Shown here in pieces: positions 1-9,653 of a DNA stretch of 64,000 nucleotides. Both the position numbers and the translations under genes were made by a program. The stretch is from Coriaria nepalensis. Its lineage: Eukaryota > Streptophyta > Magnoliopsida > Cucurbitales > Coriariaceae. The notes beneath the pieces were generated by a model that saw only the letters and a program-made list of their open reading frames with translations, was not told the origin of the DNA and made no database searches. The DNA is taken from contig CP114497.1 of NCBI GenBank assembly GCA_027186245.1, forward strand, positions 6,951,501 through 7,015,500, given 5' to 3'. Numbering within the stretch: the first letter of the stretch is position 1; every line of letters begins with the position of its first letter.

Positions 1-1500
1 TATCATCCTACATAAAGAAATAATTAGTGGTTTTTTAATTCTTATGGTTTTTCTAGTCTGTTGAGTAGTTCTGATTAAGATACCTAAAAAATTTGCATAC
101 TTTCTATAAGACTGATAAAGTATTTAAGCATGTTGTTCATAAAATAGTTTTGAAACTTTAAATATATTTAAGGAAAATTCCCTTTTTATATACTTTGTTT
201 TTATATTATATTATATGGTTAAGTTACAAGGTCTAATAAATACTTTTATATTTATGAGTTAGTATATAAATATTGATTATTCTTCCACTATTACTAATGC
301 TATTAATAGTAGTTATTTCTTCCACAAAAAATCAACATTACTAATGCTCCAAAAATTTCTCGACACTGATTTCTTATTTTTTTTTATTCATGTGCAAATG
401 ATTCAGAGTTTTTTTGCCTTTCGAATTTGTGGAAAAAAAAAGATCTACATGATATTATATACTAGCACGACTTGCATAAAATGTCATAATTGTTTTCGTG
501 TCAACGGTTTTTTCCAAATCAGCTTTCAGTATAGATGATAGAGTTATTGAAGATAGGGGGACTTCATTAAAAGCAGAATTGATTGAAACAGTATTTTGCA
601 TAAGAGATTGAGAGCCTGCAATTTATCAAGATCAACTTATAACTCATAATGAAGACTTAGTTTAATATTTCAAAATATGTTCTTAGATTATAAAATTTTT
701 TAAGTAGAAAGCAGTTTTACAATCCACAAATGACCAACCACTATTAATAAATAATAGATAATATATTATGTTTAGTTTATTAACGAACTTTTATTATTTA
801 TTTATTTATTTATATTTATGATTTCATTGTAAAGTCTTTTTTCTCCTTAAAGTTTGGAGTTTTTTTATGGAACTATAACCATAATAATTTAACTATCTAT
901 ATATTATTTATTAATACATAATAAAATATATATTTAATCAAAAAAACTTTTTATTATATTTTAAAATTTTTTATTTAAAAAATAGTCGGAACCAACCATA
1001 GGCCCAAGCATATGTTTAAAGAATGGCATGCCTATGGGCCCAGTCATATATTTAAAAAATCATAGGCCAAGCTTGGCTCATGGGCCCGAACATCTCTTGT
1101 CAAAGGGCTTCCAAGATTTGGCGCGCCATATATATTTATCGTTTATATAGGAGTGTGGATTGGGTTAGTTCAAAGCACAATTGATTATTGTAACAAAGGT
1201 GAGACCCACTTTGACAACTTAATTATTTATTCTTATTGCATGATGAAATAGATAGACATAGACCCATTGGGAAGGATACATTACAAGTGATTTGACAGAT
1301 CATGAATGTGCCTAATAAGAATTCAACCCAATTTTATGGGCTTGGACCCTCATCGAACCTGATCGGGGTAGCCCCAATTGGGCTAATTTTGTTATTTTTG
1401 CCTTGGGGTGTCCAATGATTGATTTTGATTTGGGCTTGTGTTTCTTAATAAAGGTCCAATAAATAAATGATGATCACAGGAAGAACTTTAGGCCAGTTCT
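1..1500. other. AT-rich intergenic region
   Basis: No supportable gene is seen. The stretch is AT-rich with many stops in all frames. Around 1000-1120 there is a short repetitive patch built on GGCCCA/TGGGCC-type words, with CATAGGCCC and GCCTATGGGCCC facing each other. It resembles a decayed MITE end, but I could not define its termini. Confidence 0.6.
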
Positions 1501-1857
1501 AGGCCACCACTTCTTTGCTAGAGTCGACGTCGTTTCGTTTCCTTCAGTTGCGTGGTGTACTTTTAATAATTAGCTTAGTTAATTTTATATTATTTATTCC
1601 TCATGTGCTATATTGCTATTGCTTTCTTTCTGGCTTCTACTCTGTGGGACTCTGAAGCGTGAAGCTCTCCTACTAACCTACAGAAATCAGGCGCTTTTCT
1701 CTCTCTAAAATTTGGTGCTTTGAGCTTCGCCAACTGAAATTTTGCCGCGAAAATGGGCGGAGGCAAGGGCTAGAAGGCGAAGATGGCGTATGAGAGGAAC
1801 TTGGAGAAGAGAAAGCGGCTAACAAGGTACTTGTTAATGTGGAAATCCGTTATAACA

Positions 1858-2464
1858 TAAAGGAACCATAACTGATAGTAAGTATGCTCCAAGATTAGTA
1901 CTTTTGCACATACGAGATAAGAAATGGCCGGGGTTATGGTCGGTCGATCCCCTTTCAACGCTTAAGTTAATTAGGAAAACTTATAAAAATTTTATAGAGA
2001 GAGTTTGTGTAAAAGATAGATTATTCTATTCTCCAAGTATTCTTTAACTTATATACTTTTGATATTGGTATGAAACCCTAAATATTTTTACATATGTTGT
2101 CCTCCCATTGCACAAGATCTTGGTTGTTTTCTACTCCACGATCAGTGTTAGAGCCCACCTCCCTTTGCCATAGTAGAGATATGCTTCTTACTCAGGTATC
2201 AGAAAAGTATCTCATACTTATCCTTTTATTCCTCAACTTCGCCCCTTGGGCCTTGTCCCAAAATGAAGATGTGGTGAGCATCGTGGTTAGCCTCAATCTC
2301 ATCCCAACAATGGTCTAATATGCTCAGTTACACAAATTCTTTCTGAGGTAATTGTCCTTGGCTCCAACACCCTGCTCGAGGCTGATGGCTGATCATGCCC
2401 TTAGATTAGCTACCTGCCTAACTCGAAGTCTTAAACTGAGAGTGGCCAAAATCTTGCCCTAACA
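1858..2464 (-). repeat. LTR of the gypsy element (3' LTR in element orientation)
   Basis: This is a 607-bp copy of the repeat also found at 7457-8082. Shared blocks include CATACGAGATAA near 1910, CTTATATACTTTTGATATT near 2050 and CACGATCAGTGT near 2140. The terminal TG of the partner copy is TA here. In element orientation the LTR begins TGTTAGGGC. Confidence 0.8.
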
Positions 2465-3299
2465 GTTAGCCACTTATCATGCTGTCTGAACTAGTGAAAG
2501 GCGTTTGACACTTTGTCCCTTATTTATACTAATTTGTCGTTGACAAATTTGCATGACCTATGTCTGATCTGAGAACTATAAAATGACATGAAATAACACA
2601 TTAAATCTTATCTTGCACTCCACTATTATTTTACGTACCCCACCAATTGCATGGAATCACATGTTAATTCTTGACTGGCATACTCAATCATCGCATCTCT
2701 TCTTCTTCCTAATTTCTTTTCTCTCTCTCTCTTCTTCTCCTTCTTCATTCCTGCCATTTTTATGAATGATACTCTTTTTCTTTTCTCTCAATCCTCTTTA
2801 CTACTCAATTTGCTAGATCACTCACCTGCAAACTTCATTTCGGTCAAAGCATTTTGATCACTACATCTATTCAGAATCTAGATCCACTATTGAATCATGT
2901 CTAACAGAGCGAGTAAGTGCATTTTTTGATTTTTGATTTTTGATTTTTTTTTCTTCGATGTTCTTCATTTGCATGTTTTCATGCTTTTTCGAATTCTTTG
3001 AATTTCTTCCATTTAATTCCTAATAGTTTTAGAATTTATATTTTTAGGTGTTTGTTACTTAAGCCCGACAAATAGACTTTTGACCAACAGTGGGTGATTT
3101 AACCTCTCCCTAAGATTTTTTCCTCAACATTTATTGAAAATTTTAACTATTAAGTCTATAGTTCCCCTCAGGTCCTCAAATCATCCCAAACCCTCAGACT
3201 AAGTTTTGAATAAGTAGATTGCCACTGACTTAAGAAACCAGAGCTAACGCTGACCCACTTCTTTTTTTATGGTCATGTTCATCTGAGCCAAACAACCAA

Positions 3300-5280
3300 T
3301 TGGTTAATGTCCATACTAGGCTGAAGAGAAAAGCAAAGGGGTTGGGCCACCTTGGTCCTCGGAGCATTACAAGGACGTCATATCCACAGTTACCAAAGAT
3401 GATTATTTCTTCATTTTGACTAAGTATAATAGTTCGTCCGTAATCAACATTCGAGTTCCTGAGAAATGGAAAAGAATACCTTACATCGAAGTGGATTATT
3501 CATCTTAGACGGCAGTTTACCCAAACATGTTTACTTGTGGGGGGTTCAAAATTCTTCTTCATCCGATCTTTCAAGCGTTATTATACTCATAGAAGCTCCC
3601 CCTATGATAATTGGTACCAAACGCTTGGAGAACGATACTAGGGCTGATTGTTCTATACTATGAAGAAGTTAGACATGTAACTCGTACTTCATTCTTCCAT
3701 TTCTTAATCGCTCTGAGCCGAGGATCATACAGATGGTATTACGCCAACGTGGAGATAGGCAAGCCCATCATTGGACTTCTTCAGGCTAAAAAAAATTGAA
3801 AATAAAAGTGGTTCTTCCTAACTAATAATTAGAAATGCCCCTCTTGTCACTATCCCTTATGTAAGGAGTATCAAGAAAAATGCTAGCTTAATTTTGATTT
3901 GGGTCTTTCTAAGGGTGATGAGCGTTTTTAGGAACACATAATCAGTAAATTGGACAAGGACATACATTAAAAGTTGTTCAGATGATCGAACGACTAACCA
4001 AAAATGGATTAATTTGTGATGACCCTCTATTAGAAGTAGACCCTTAAGCACCATCCCTCATGCTGACCTCGGACCTCTCAAGAATGGTAGAACATTCTTA
4101 GGAGTCATATACTTAGTTTCTTTTGCACTCTTTTTTTTTTTTACTGATGCATACCTCTTGTGTTTCTCAGAGAAAGTTTCTAAGGTTGATGTGGTTGCCC
4201 TAACTGACCGAAAGTATAAAGAATAGAAAAGGCAACGCGAAGAACTGAAGACGGCCAAGCCTAGCTCATCCAATGACCTCTCTGGTTAGCAAAAGAAATA
4301 AGAAAATGAGTGACTAAGTCCCCTAAGAGCAGTTGACTGTGAACATCTCCAACACTACATTTTCCTCTCTTCCTGTCAGGAATTAGCACCTCTTATGCCC
4401 TAGCTTCAGAAGGACTTACAAAGGCATCCTCCCCCTCGACTCTCATAGTCCCTCTCATAGTGTACCTTTCTTTTGGCCTACCTGACTCAGCAAATAGGTT
4501 CAGACTCATCCCTTGAACCCCGGATTAGTGAAGGAGCCATCAAAGAATATAATAAAGAGGCCTTATAACTCATGCTGACAAGAGAAAACATCCAGATGGC
4601 TTGACTACCCTTTCTAGTGGTCTAGGAAATCCATTGCTCCACTCTTGCCACCGTAAGTGTTGCTTTCTGAAATTCCCTTTAACTCCCAAATTTTCCCTTT
4701 AACTTACTATTATTTTATTTCAGTGTCATATCACATCATCCATTCTAGGTGCTTCAATTCAGACCTTCCAACATGAAGAAGTGGATCTTCTAAAAAATGA
4801 TAATGATGAGGTTGACCTTAGAAAAGTTGGGGTGAAGAAGCTTAAGAGCATCAAAGAGTAGATGGCTACGCTGAAATGAGTACAAGCTAAATCAGAAAAG
4901 TTGAAAGGCGTCTATGCTGAACTGAAGTAGTTGAAGGCTAAGATCCCAAAAGTCAAGAAAGCCAGTATGGATAGGTACCTTGAATCTGAGGATTCTCTGC
5001 CCTCAAAATAGATATTAATGATAAAGGATTCATGTCATGCCTCGCTATGGTTGAGCAGAAGTTTCCTGAACTAAATGTAGATGGCATTAAAGGATATCTC
5101 TTCACTGGATGAGGCCTGAGAGGTTGAAGAGAAGGGTAATCTTGACATTGACAGAGATGTCATAACTGCTAGGAATTTTGAGTATGTTAGGAAAGACGAA
5201 GCCAAGGTTGAGGTTGCTGTAGAGAAGACAGTTAATAACACTCCCACAGTTGGCCAATCTTCTAAAAATGATCCTTGAAG
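3300..5280 (+). pseudogene. Decayed antisense ORF of the gypsy element (putative gypsy-type transposon domain)
   Basis: Several plus-strand frames carry fragments of one protein. The clearest is at 3611-3700, reading PNAWRTILGLIVLYYEEV, the kind of block seen in the plant 'putative gypsy type transposon' domain (PF04195 type). Further on, 4790-4980 encodes a Lys/Glu/Leu-rich stretch that looks like a coiled coil, interrupted by TAG and TGA codons. Stops and frame changes occur every 100-200 bases, so it is not expressible. Its position between integrase and the 3' LTR, on the opposite strand, matches the aORF of Tat-lineage elements. The domain assignment is from memory of family appearance, not from a search. 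Confidence 0.6.
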
Positions 5281-5543
5281 TTTACTTCAAATGTTTTACT
5301 TAAAACTTTTTCTAAATAGAACTTGTTGTTTTTTGATGTAAGGAAACCTCAATGGTTGAAGATTCCTTGTACTTACACTCTTTTAAACTTATGTCATTTG
5401 AATTCCAATGTTAATCTCAGCTTTTCTTTCATACTTAGTCATTTTCAACCTCTCATAATTTTTTTTCCTCCTCTTACTCCTCCTTCTCTGAGAAGGAGGA
5501 TACTAAGTAAGGTTCGACTAGGAAGATGAATACTAAAAATAAA

Positions 5544-5780
5544 TGCTTCAACTTGTGTTAAGATGTTAGAATGCTAAGCTCATGGCAGGCACTCAGATCC
5601 TCAAAATTTTGAGTGCCAAATAAGCACTTCAAGTGTTAGGATGTTAAGCCCCTAACAAGTGCTCAACTTCTCAGAATCTTGAGTGTCAAATAAACACTTT
5701 AAGTATTAAGATGTTGAGCCCTCTACGGGTGTTCAGCTTCTTAGAATCTTGAGCGCCAAATAAGCACTTCAAGTATTACA
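5544..5780. repeat. Tandem repeat, about 70-79 bp unit, three copies
   Basis: The unit runs from CACTTCAAGTGTTAGGATG through AATCTTGAGTGTCAAATAA and recurs starting near 5544, 5624 and 5694, with the start of a fourth near 5764. It lies between the integrase remnant and the antisense ORF of the gypsy element, where Tat-type elements often carry tandem arrays. Confidence 0.75.
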
Positions 5781-6065
5781 AATCCTTTGAGAGAATCCTC
5801 GGCTTCATTTCATTACACTTAAGTAATTGAAGTGTCTTTTAGGGAATTCAAATAACAACGGAAATAGAAAAACCACTAAGTAGTAGTAGAATAACTAGAA
5901 GCCTAGCTCTCATTCTTCATTTATGTAGTAAACCTTTAGGTTCTCAACATTCCAAAGATGGGCGAGCTCTTTTTCAACTTGATTCTAAAGCCCATATATT
6001 CCTAGCTTGACTTCTTTCACTACTTTACAATGTTCTTCCCAATTTTCCCCTAGTAATCCCTTGTG

Positions 6066-7450
6066 TTAAGCAATGATAACCTTCCTGAGCACTAGGTCTA
6101 CAATATGAATCGGCCTTGGACTTATACCCTTGTTATAATTGTGCTCGACCCTTCTCTTCAGCGCCTCCTCCTTGACTATAGCTTTGTCTTTAGTCTCTTG
6201 AAATAAATCAGGGGCTTCAGCCAAAGTTACGTCATTCTCTTCTTCAATGAATGATAGCCTCCTATAAGTAGGGAGGTTGATCTCTGTTGGCACCATTGCC
6301 TCAAATCCATAAGTAAGGCTGAAAGGAATCTCCTCAATAGCTATCTAAAGGGTAGTACAAATAGCCCAAAACACTGAAGGTAGCTCATTTTTCTAGGTTC
6401 TTCCTTTTTCCTATAGCTTATTCTTCAATAGATTCTTTATCACCTTATTGGCATACTCAACTTACCCATTCACCTTAGGATGGTAAGACAAAAAAGTTAA
6501 GTGTTTGATCTCCAAATTAGCACAAAACTTCCTAAACTTATGAATATCAATTTACCTTCCATTGTCAGTAATTATACTCTTAGGGATACCAAATTTGCAA
6601 AAAAAATTCTTCTAGACAAACTTGGTGATAGTAGTTTCAGTTATCTATGTTATAGGTTCAGGTTCAATCTACTTAGTAAAATAATCAATCGCCATAATCG
6701 TTCACCTTTTCTGCATGGTGGACTAGGTCAATACACCTATGAGATCCATCCTCTATCTTGTGAAAAGCTAAGGACTTGTGACAGAGGTTAGCTGGGGATG
6801 CTGGCCTAAACCTAACATTCCTGTAAATATCTATTATGTCGCCTAACATCCCCCCGCATAGTGGGCCAAAAGTATCCATACCTCATCAGTTTCTGAACAG
6901 CGGCTTGCCCAATAAAATGGTTTCCATATACACCTTCATGCATCTCCCTTAGCAAAAATTCATTCTCGTCATTAGCGACACACCTCATTATAGGTTGGGA
7001 ATAACTCATTTTATACAACATATCACCCAGCAAGACGCATCTTGACGCTTGGGTTCTAGAGCCTTTCTGGCCTTATCCCCTTGCTGAAGGTAATTCCCAT
7101 TTTTAAATACTCTTTAATTGTGCCAATCCAACCTTCAGCCTTCACTATCATAATATCCTCCCCTTAAAAAATGCTTGGTACGTCTAGATACCTCCTCAAA
7201 GCACTAGTGGACAGAGCTGCTTGAGGTAAAGTAGCCAATTTTACCAAAGCATCAGCCTCAGTATTAGTAGCCCTCAGTAGATGTTTTATCTCATACTTCT
7301 AAAACTCTTCAGGATCACCTTAGCTGCACTTTGCTAAGCCCTCATCTTCCCAGACTTTGCTTCAAACTCTCCTCGGATTGAAGACACACCACTGGAGAAT
7401 TATTCGCAATGTTGATTGGCTCAACTCTTACTTCTCTTACGCTCAGTCCT
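6066..7450 (-). pseudogene. Ty3/gypsy RNase H-integrase remnant
   Basis: Reading on the minus strand from 7450 downward, RNase H-like residues (about 7330-7150) are followed by the integrase zinc-binding region at 7033-6812. That region includes REMHEGVYGNHFIGQ and GYFWPTMRGDV, the usual HxxxH and Y(Y/F)WPTM blocks. An integrase core tail with YHPK-NG follows near 6480-6450. The C-terminal part, 6296-6066, has a YNKGISPRPIHIVDLVLRK block typical of gypsy integrase. At least two frame changes and several stops separate these pieces. The product would have been the pol polyprotein of the element, and it is not functional here. Confidence 0.85.
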
Positions 7451-7456
7451 GCCATC

Positions 7457-8082
7457 TGAAGGGAACCACGGCTAATAGTATGCTCTAAGATCAGTGCTCA
7501 TGTGCATACGAGATAAAGAGTGGTTAGGGTTATAGTCGGCCAACTCCCTTCTGACGCTAAGTCAATTAAGAAAACTTAAAGATAATTTATGGAGAGAGTT
7601 TAAATGTAAAAGATGGATTATCATATTCTCCAAGTATTCTTGAGCTTATATACTTTTGATATTAGTGTGAAATCTTAGTCACCTTCACATGTGTCATCCT
7701 CCCATAGTATAAGATCTTAGTTGTTCTCTACTTCACGATCAGTGTCAAAGCCACAACAAAGATATGTTCCTCACTCAGGTATTAGAAATGTATCTCATAC
7801 TTATCTTTTTGTTTCTCAACTTCACCCCTTGGGCCTTGTCCTAGACTAAAGATACACAAGTAGGCATCATGGTCAACCTTAGCCTCATCCCATTAATGAT
7901 CCAATCTGCTTGGTTACACAGTCGCTTTCCAAGGCCATTATCATTGGCTCCTCAACTTCGGTAGACACGCCTCATGGCTCCATAAGCTGGCAATATCCAG
8001 TCTGAGGTTGATCATGCCCCCAAGTCAGCTATCTACTTACTCGAAGTCTTGAATTGAGAGTGGCTAAAATCTTGGGCCAACA
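7457..8082 (-). repeat. LTR of the gypsy element (5' LTR in element orientation)
   Basis: This 626-bp copy is homologous to 1858-2464 over its full length. In element orientation it starts TGTTGGCCCAAGA and ends GGTTCCCTTCA, a canonical TG...CA pair. The sequence just inside it (below 7457) does not match a tRNA-Met primer site, consistent with loss of the 5' internal region. Confidence 0.8.
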
Positions 8083-8859
8083 ATACTTATTTACTATACT
8101 CATCCATTTGGTTCCTGAGAAAAGTAGTAATTTCTCTTGTTCGAAAGGAATTCAGTGAATAATTGATATGAAAAAAGGAGAACGATCTTATCAGTTTTTT
8201 GTTATTTAAAAATTTGAGTATTAAGATGTGTTAAAACATGGATCTCTACTTCTGATCGTATCTGTGATTATGGTCCCTATGTTGATGCAAGAAGTCAGCT
8301 CGAAACGTACAAGAAAGTCATGTTGATCCGGGTCGTTCTAAACTTATCAATTTCACTACTTTTTTTTTCCTTTACCTGTTCAAAGCTTAAGATCGCTTGT
8401 CGTTTGAAGGGGAAAAAAATGTGTGGACATATGATGTGGGACAGAATTTATCCAATCTTTCATTTCCTACTGGCTTAGAAACTAGTCAACGTTGTTTCTC
8501 CAGTCAATCTTCACCTCCTTATCTACTAACTACTAACTAGTTCGAGATTCGATACTTACGTCCACTAGATTCTGAAAAGTATGATTAGAACGTAAGAATA
8601 ATAAGCTACCATATGGTTTTCGCATACACTAATAAGCTACCATATGGTTTTCGCATACACTATGTTTGGGTAGCTACTTGTGGATCTTCTATTGAATCTT
8701 CAAACTATATGAGCGGATGGTTCAATCCAGAACCCAGATCCTATTGGAATGTCACTCATAATGCATTCATTTGTTTCTTCCAAGGAAACATGATATGGTA
8801 ACAAAAGCGGATTCTAACTCCTCTTTATTTCATATTCATTTCAAATGCACTTAAGAGTA
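8083..8859. other. Non-coding remainder of the disrupted locus, with a 31-bp tandem duplication
   Basis: No gene is supported here. A 31-bp unit starting AATAAGCTACCATATGG is present twice back to back at 8600-8630 and 8631-8661, apparently identical. The open frame across it (8613-8801) owes part of its length to this duplication and resembles nothing I know. Confidence 0.6.
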
Positions 8860-9008
8860 ATCTCAATCATTGATGCACATACATAAAAGCTTACCAAGAA
8901 TGTGCATTCAATATCATTGATGCACGTACACAAAAAGCTCACCAGGAATGTGCACTTATGTGTTAAGCATTAATGAATGTGCTCTCTATGTGCATCAATG
9001 ATTGAGAT
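8860..9008. repeat. Fold-back element with 22-bp perfect inverted repeats
   Basis: The first 22 bases (8860-8881, starting ATCTCAATCATTGATGC) are the exact reverse complement of 8987-9008. Inside, the left arm motif is repeated in diverged form (near 8913-8960, with CATTGATGCACGTACAC). No target duplication is evident at its ends. It could be a small MITE or a hairpin-forming transcript. Confidence 0.65.
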
Positions 9009-9253
9009 CCTCTCAGATGCTCTCGAGAGAAAAATGAAATGGAGAAGAGTTTCATCTTTAAAAAACAAGTCTTTAGAATGTTTCCATACTAGTAGAGAGT
9101 TTCTTATGCTTGTGCTGGGTTTTACAAGTGCAGAGCAAGGTGTGCATGCAGACCTTCACCTGTAACACATCGGAGGTGAAGTGCAGGGAACATGCCGAAG
9201 CAAAGCATCCCAAGTCTGACGTTTATACTTGTTTCCCTCATCTTAAGAAATAA

Positions 9254-9653
9254 CTCCTATATATATATGAAGGTCTGACTTCAAGTACTGTTAAGACTGC
9301 CGTTATGTAATTGTTACGCCTGAAACGGTTGTGGAACTTGTTTGTTTTTCAACATGTTTATCCAAGTACTCTGTATTAGGAGAAGATTAAAAACTCTCGT
9401 CCCTCATCATGACAGTGCCTCTCAGTGTCTTCATATTCTCGTATTTACTAAATTATGATCAGTGATTGATAACAATAGCTCCCGACAAGCTTCGTGTCCT
9501 AATTCCCGTTCCAAAAAGATGAACAAAAGAACTAGATGACATTGCATCATGAAAAAGGCACGCATAAATGTCATTTAAAAGGCTGGCAAATAATGTACCA
9601 TCTTATATCAGACTGATAATAATGTCTTCAAAGCAGCGAGGCAGACCATTTGC
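9254..9653. other. Intergenic: 3' flanks of the SERF-like remnant and TAF4
   Basis: Only about 400 bases separate two convergently oriented loci. It presumably holds the former 3' UTR of the SERF-like gene and the TAF4 3' UTR. No other feature is seen. Confidence 0.5.

Larger units (their letters stand above)
1858..8082 (-). mobile_element. Degenerate Ty3/gypsy LTR retrotransposon, Tat-like organisation
   Basis: Two direct repeats, 1858-2464 and 7457-8082, bound an internal region with minus-strand gypsy integrase and RNase H remnants (about 7450-6066). Downstream of pol on that strand there is a short tandem array and then an oppositely oriented ORF (about 3300-5280 on plus). Known Ty3/gypsy elements of the Tat lineage (Grande, RIRE2, Ogre type) have this order: pol, then an antisense ORF, then the 3' LTR. 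Gag, protease and reverse transcriptase are missing between the 5' LTR (7457-8082) and RNase H, so the copy is internally deleted and non-autonomous. I found no convincing target-site duplication. Frame breaks are frequent, so the insertion is old. Confidence 0.8.
1754..9253 (+). pseudogene. SERF-like (4F5/zf-met2) small protein gene, broken and split by a retrotransposon
   Basis: Two separated pieces match the small plant SERF-like family of Arabidopsis At2g23090 type (4F5 N-terminus plus a zf-met2 zinc finger). The 5' piece starts at the ATG at 1754 and reads MGGGKG, a TAG stop at codon 7 where the family has Gln, then KAKMAYERNLEK. About four codons later the frame slips by one base. The 3' piece is about 9134-9253 and reads KVCMQTFTCNTSEVKCREH and then a C-terminus ending CFPHLKK, closed by TAA at 9251-9253. 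Between them lie a gypsy element (1858-8082) and about 1 kb of other sequence. The middle segment of the family (usually GSQLE...KKAM) is not visible, and the first zinc-ligand Cys of the 3' piece appears as Ser. I infer a dead copy. An unusual intron arrangement is less likely because of the stop and the frame slip. Confidence 0.75.

Noticed and set aside
8860..9008. Calling the hairpin a bona fide MITE
   Set aside because: No target-site duplication could be identified at either end, so I list it only as a fold-back repeat.
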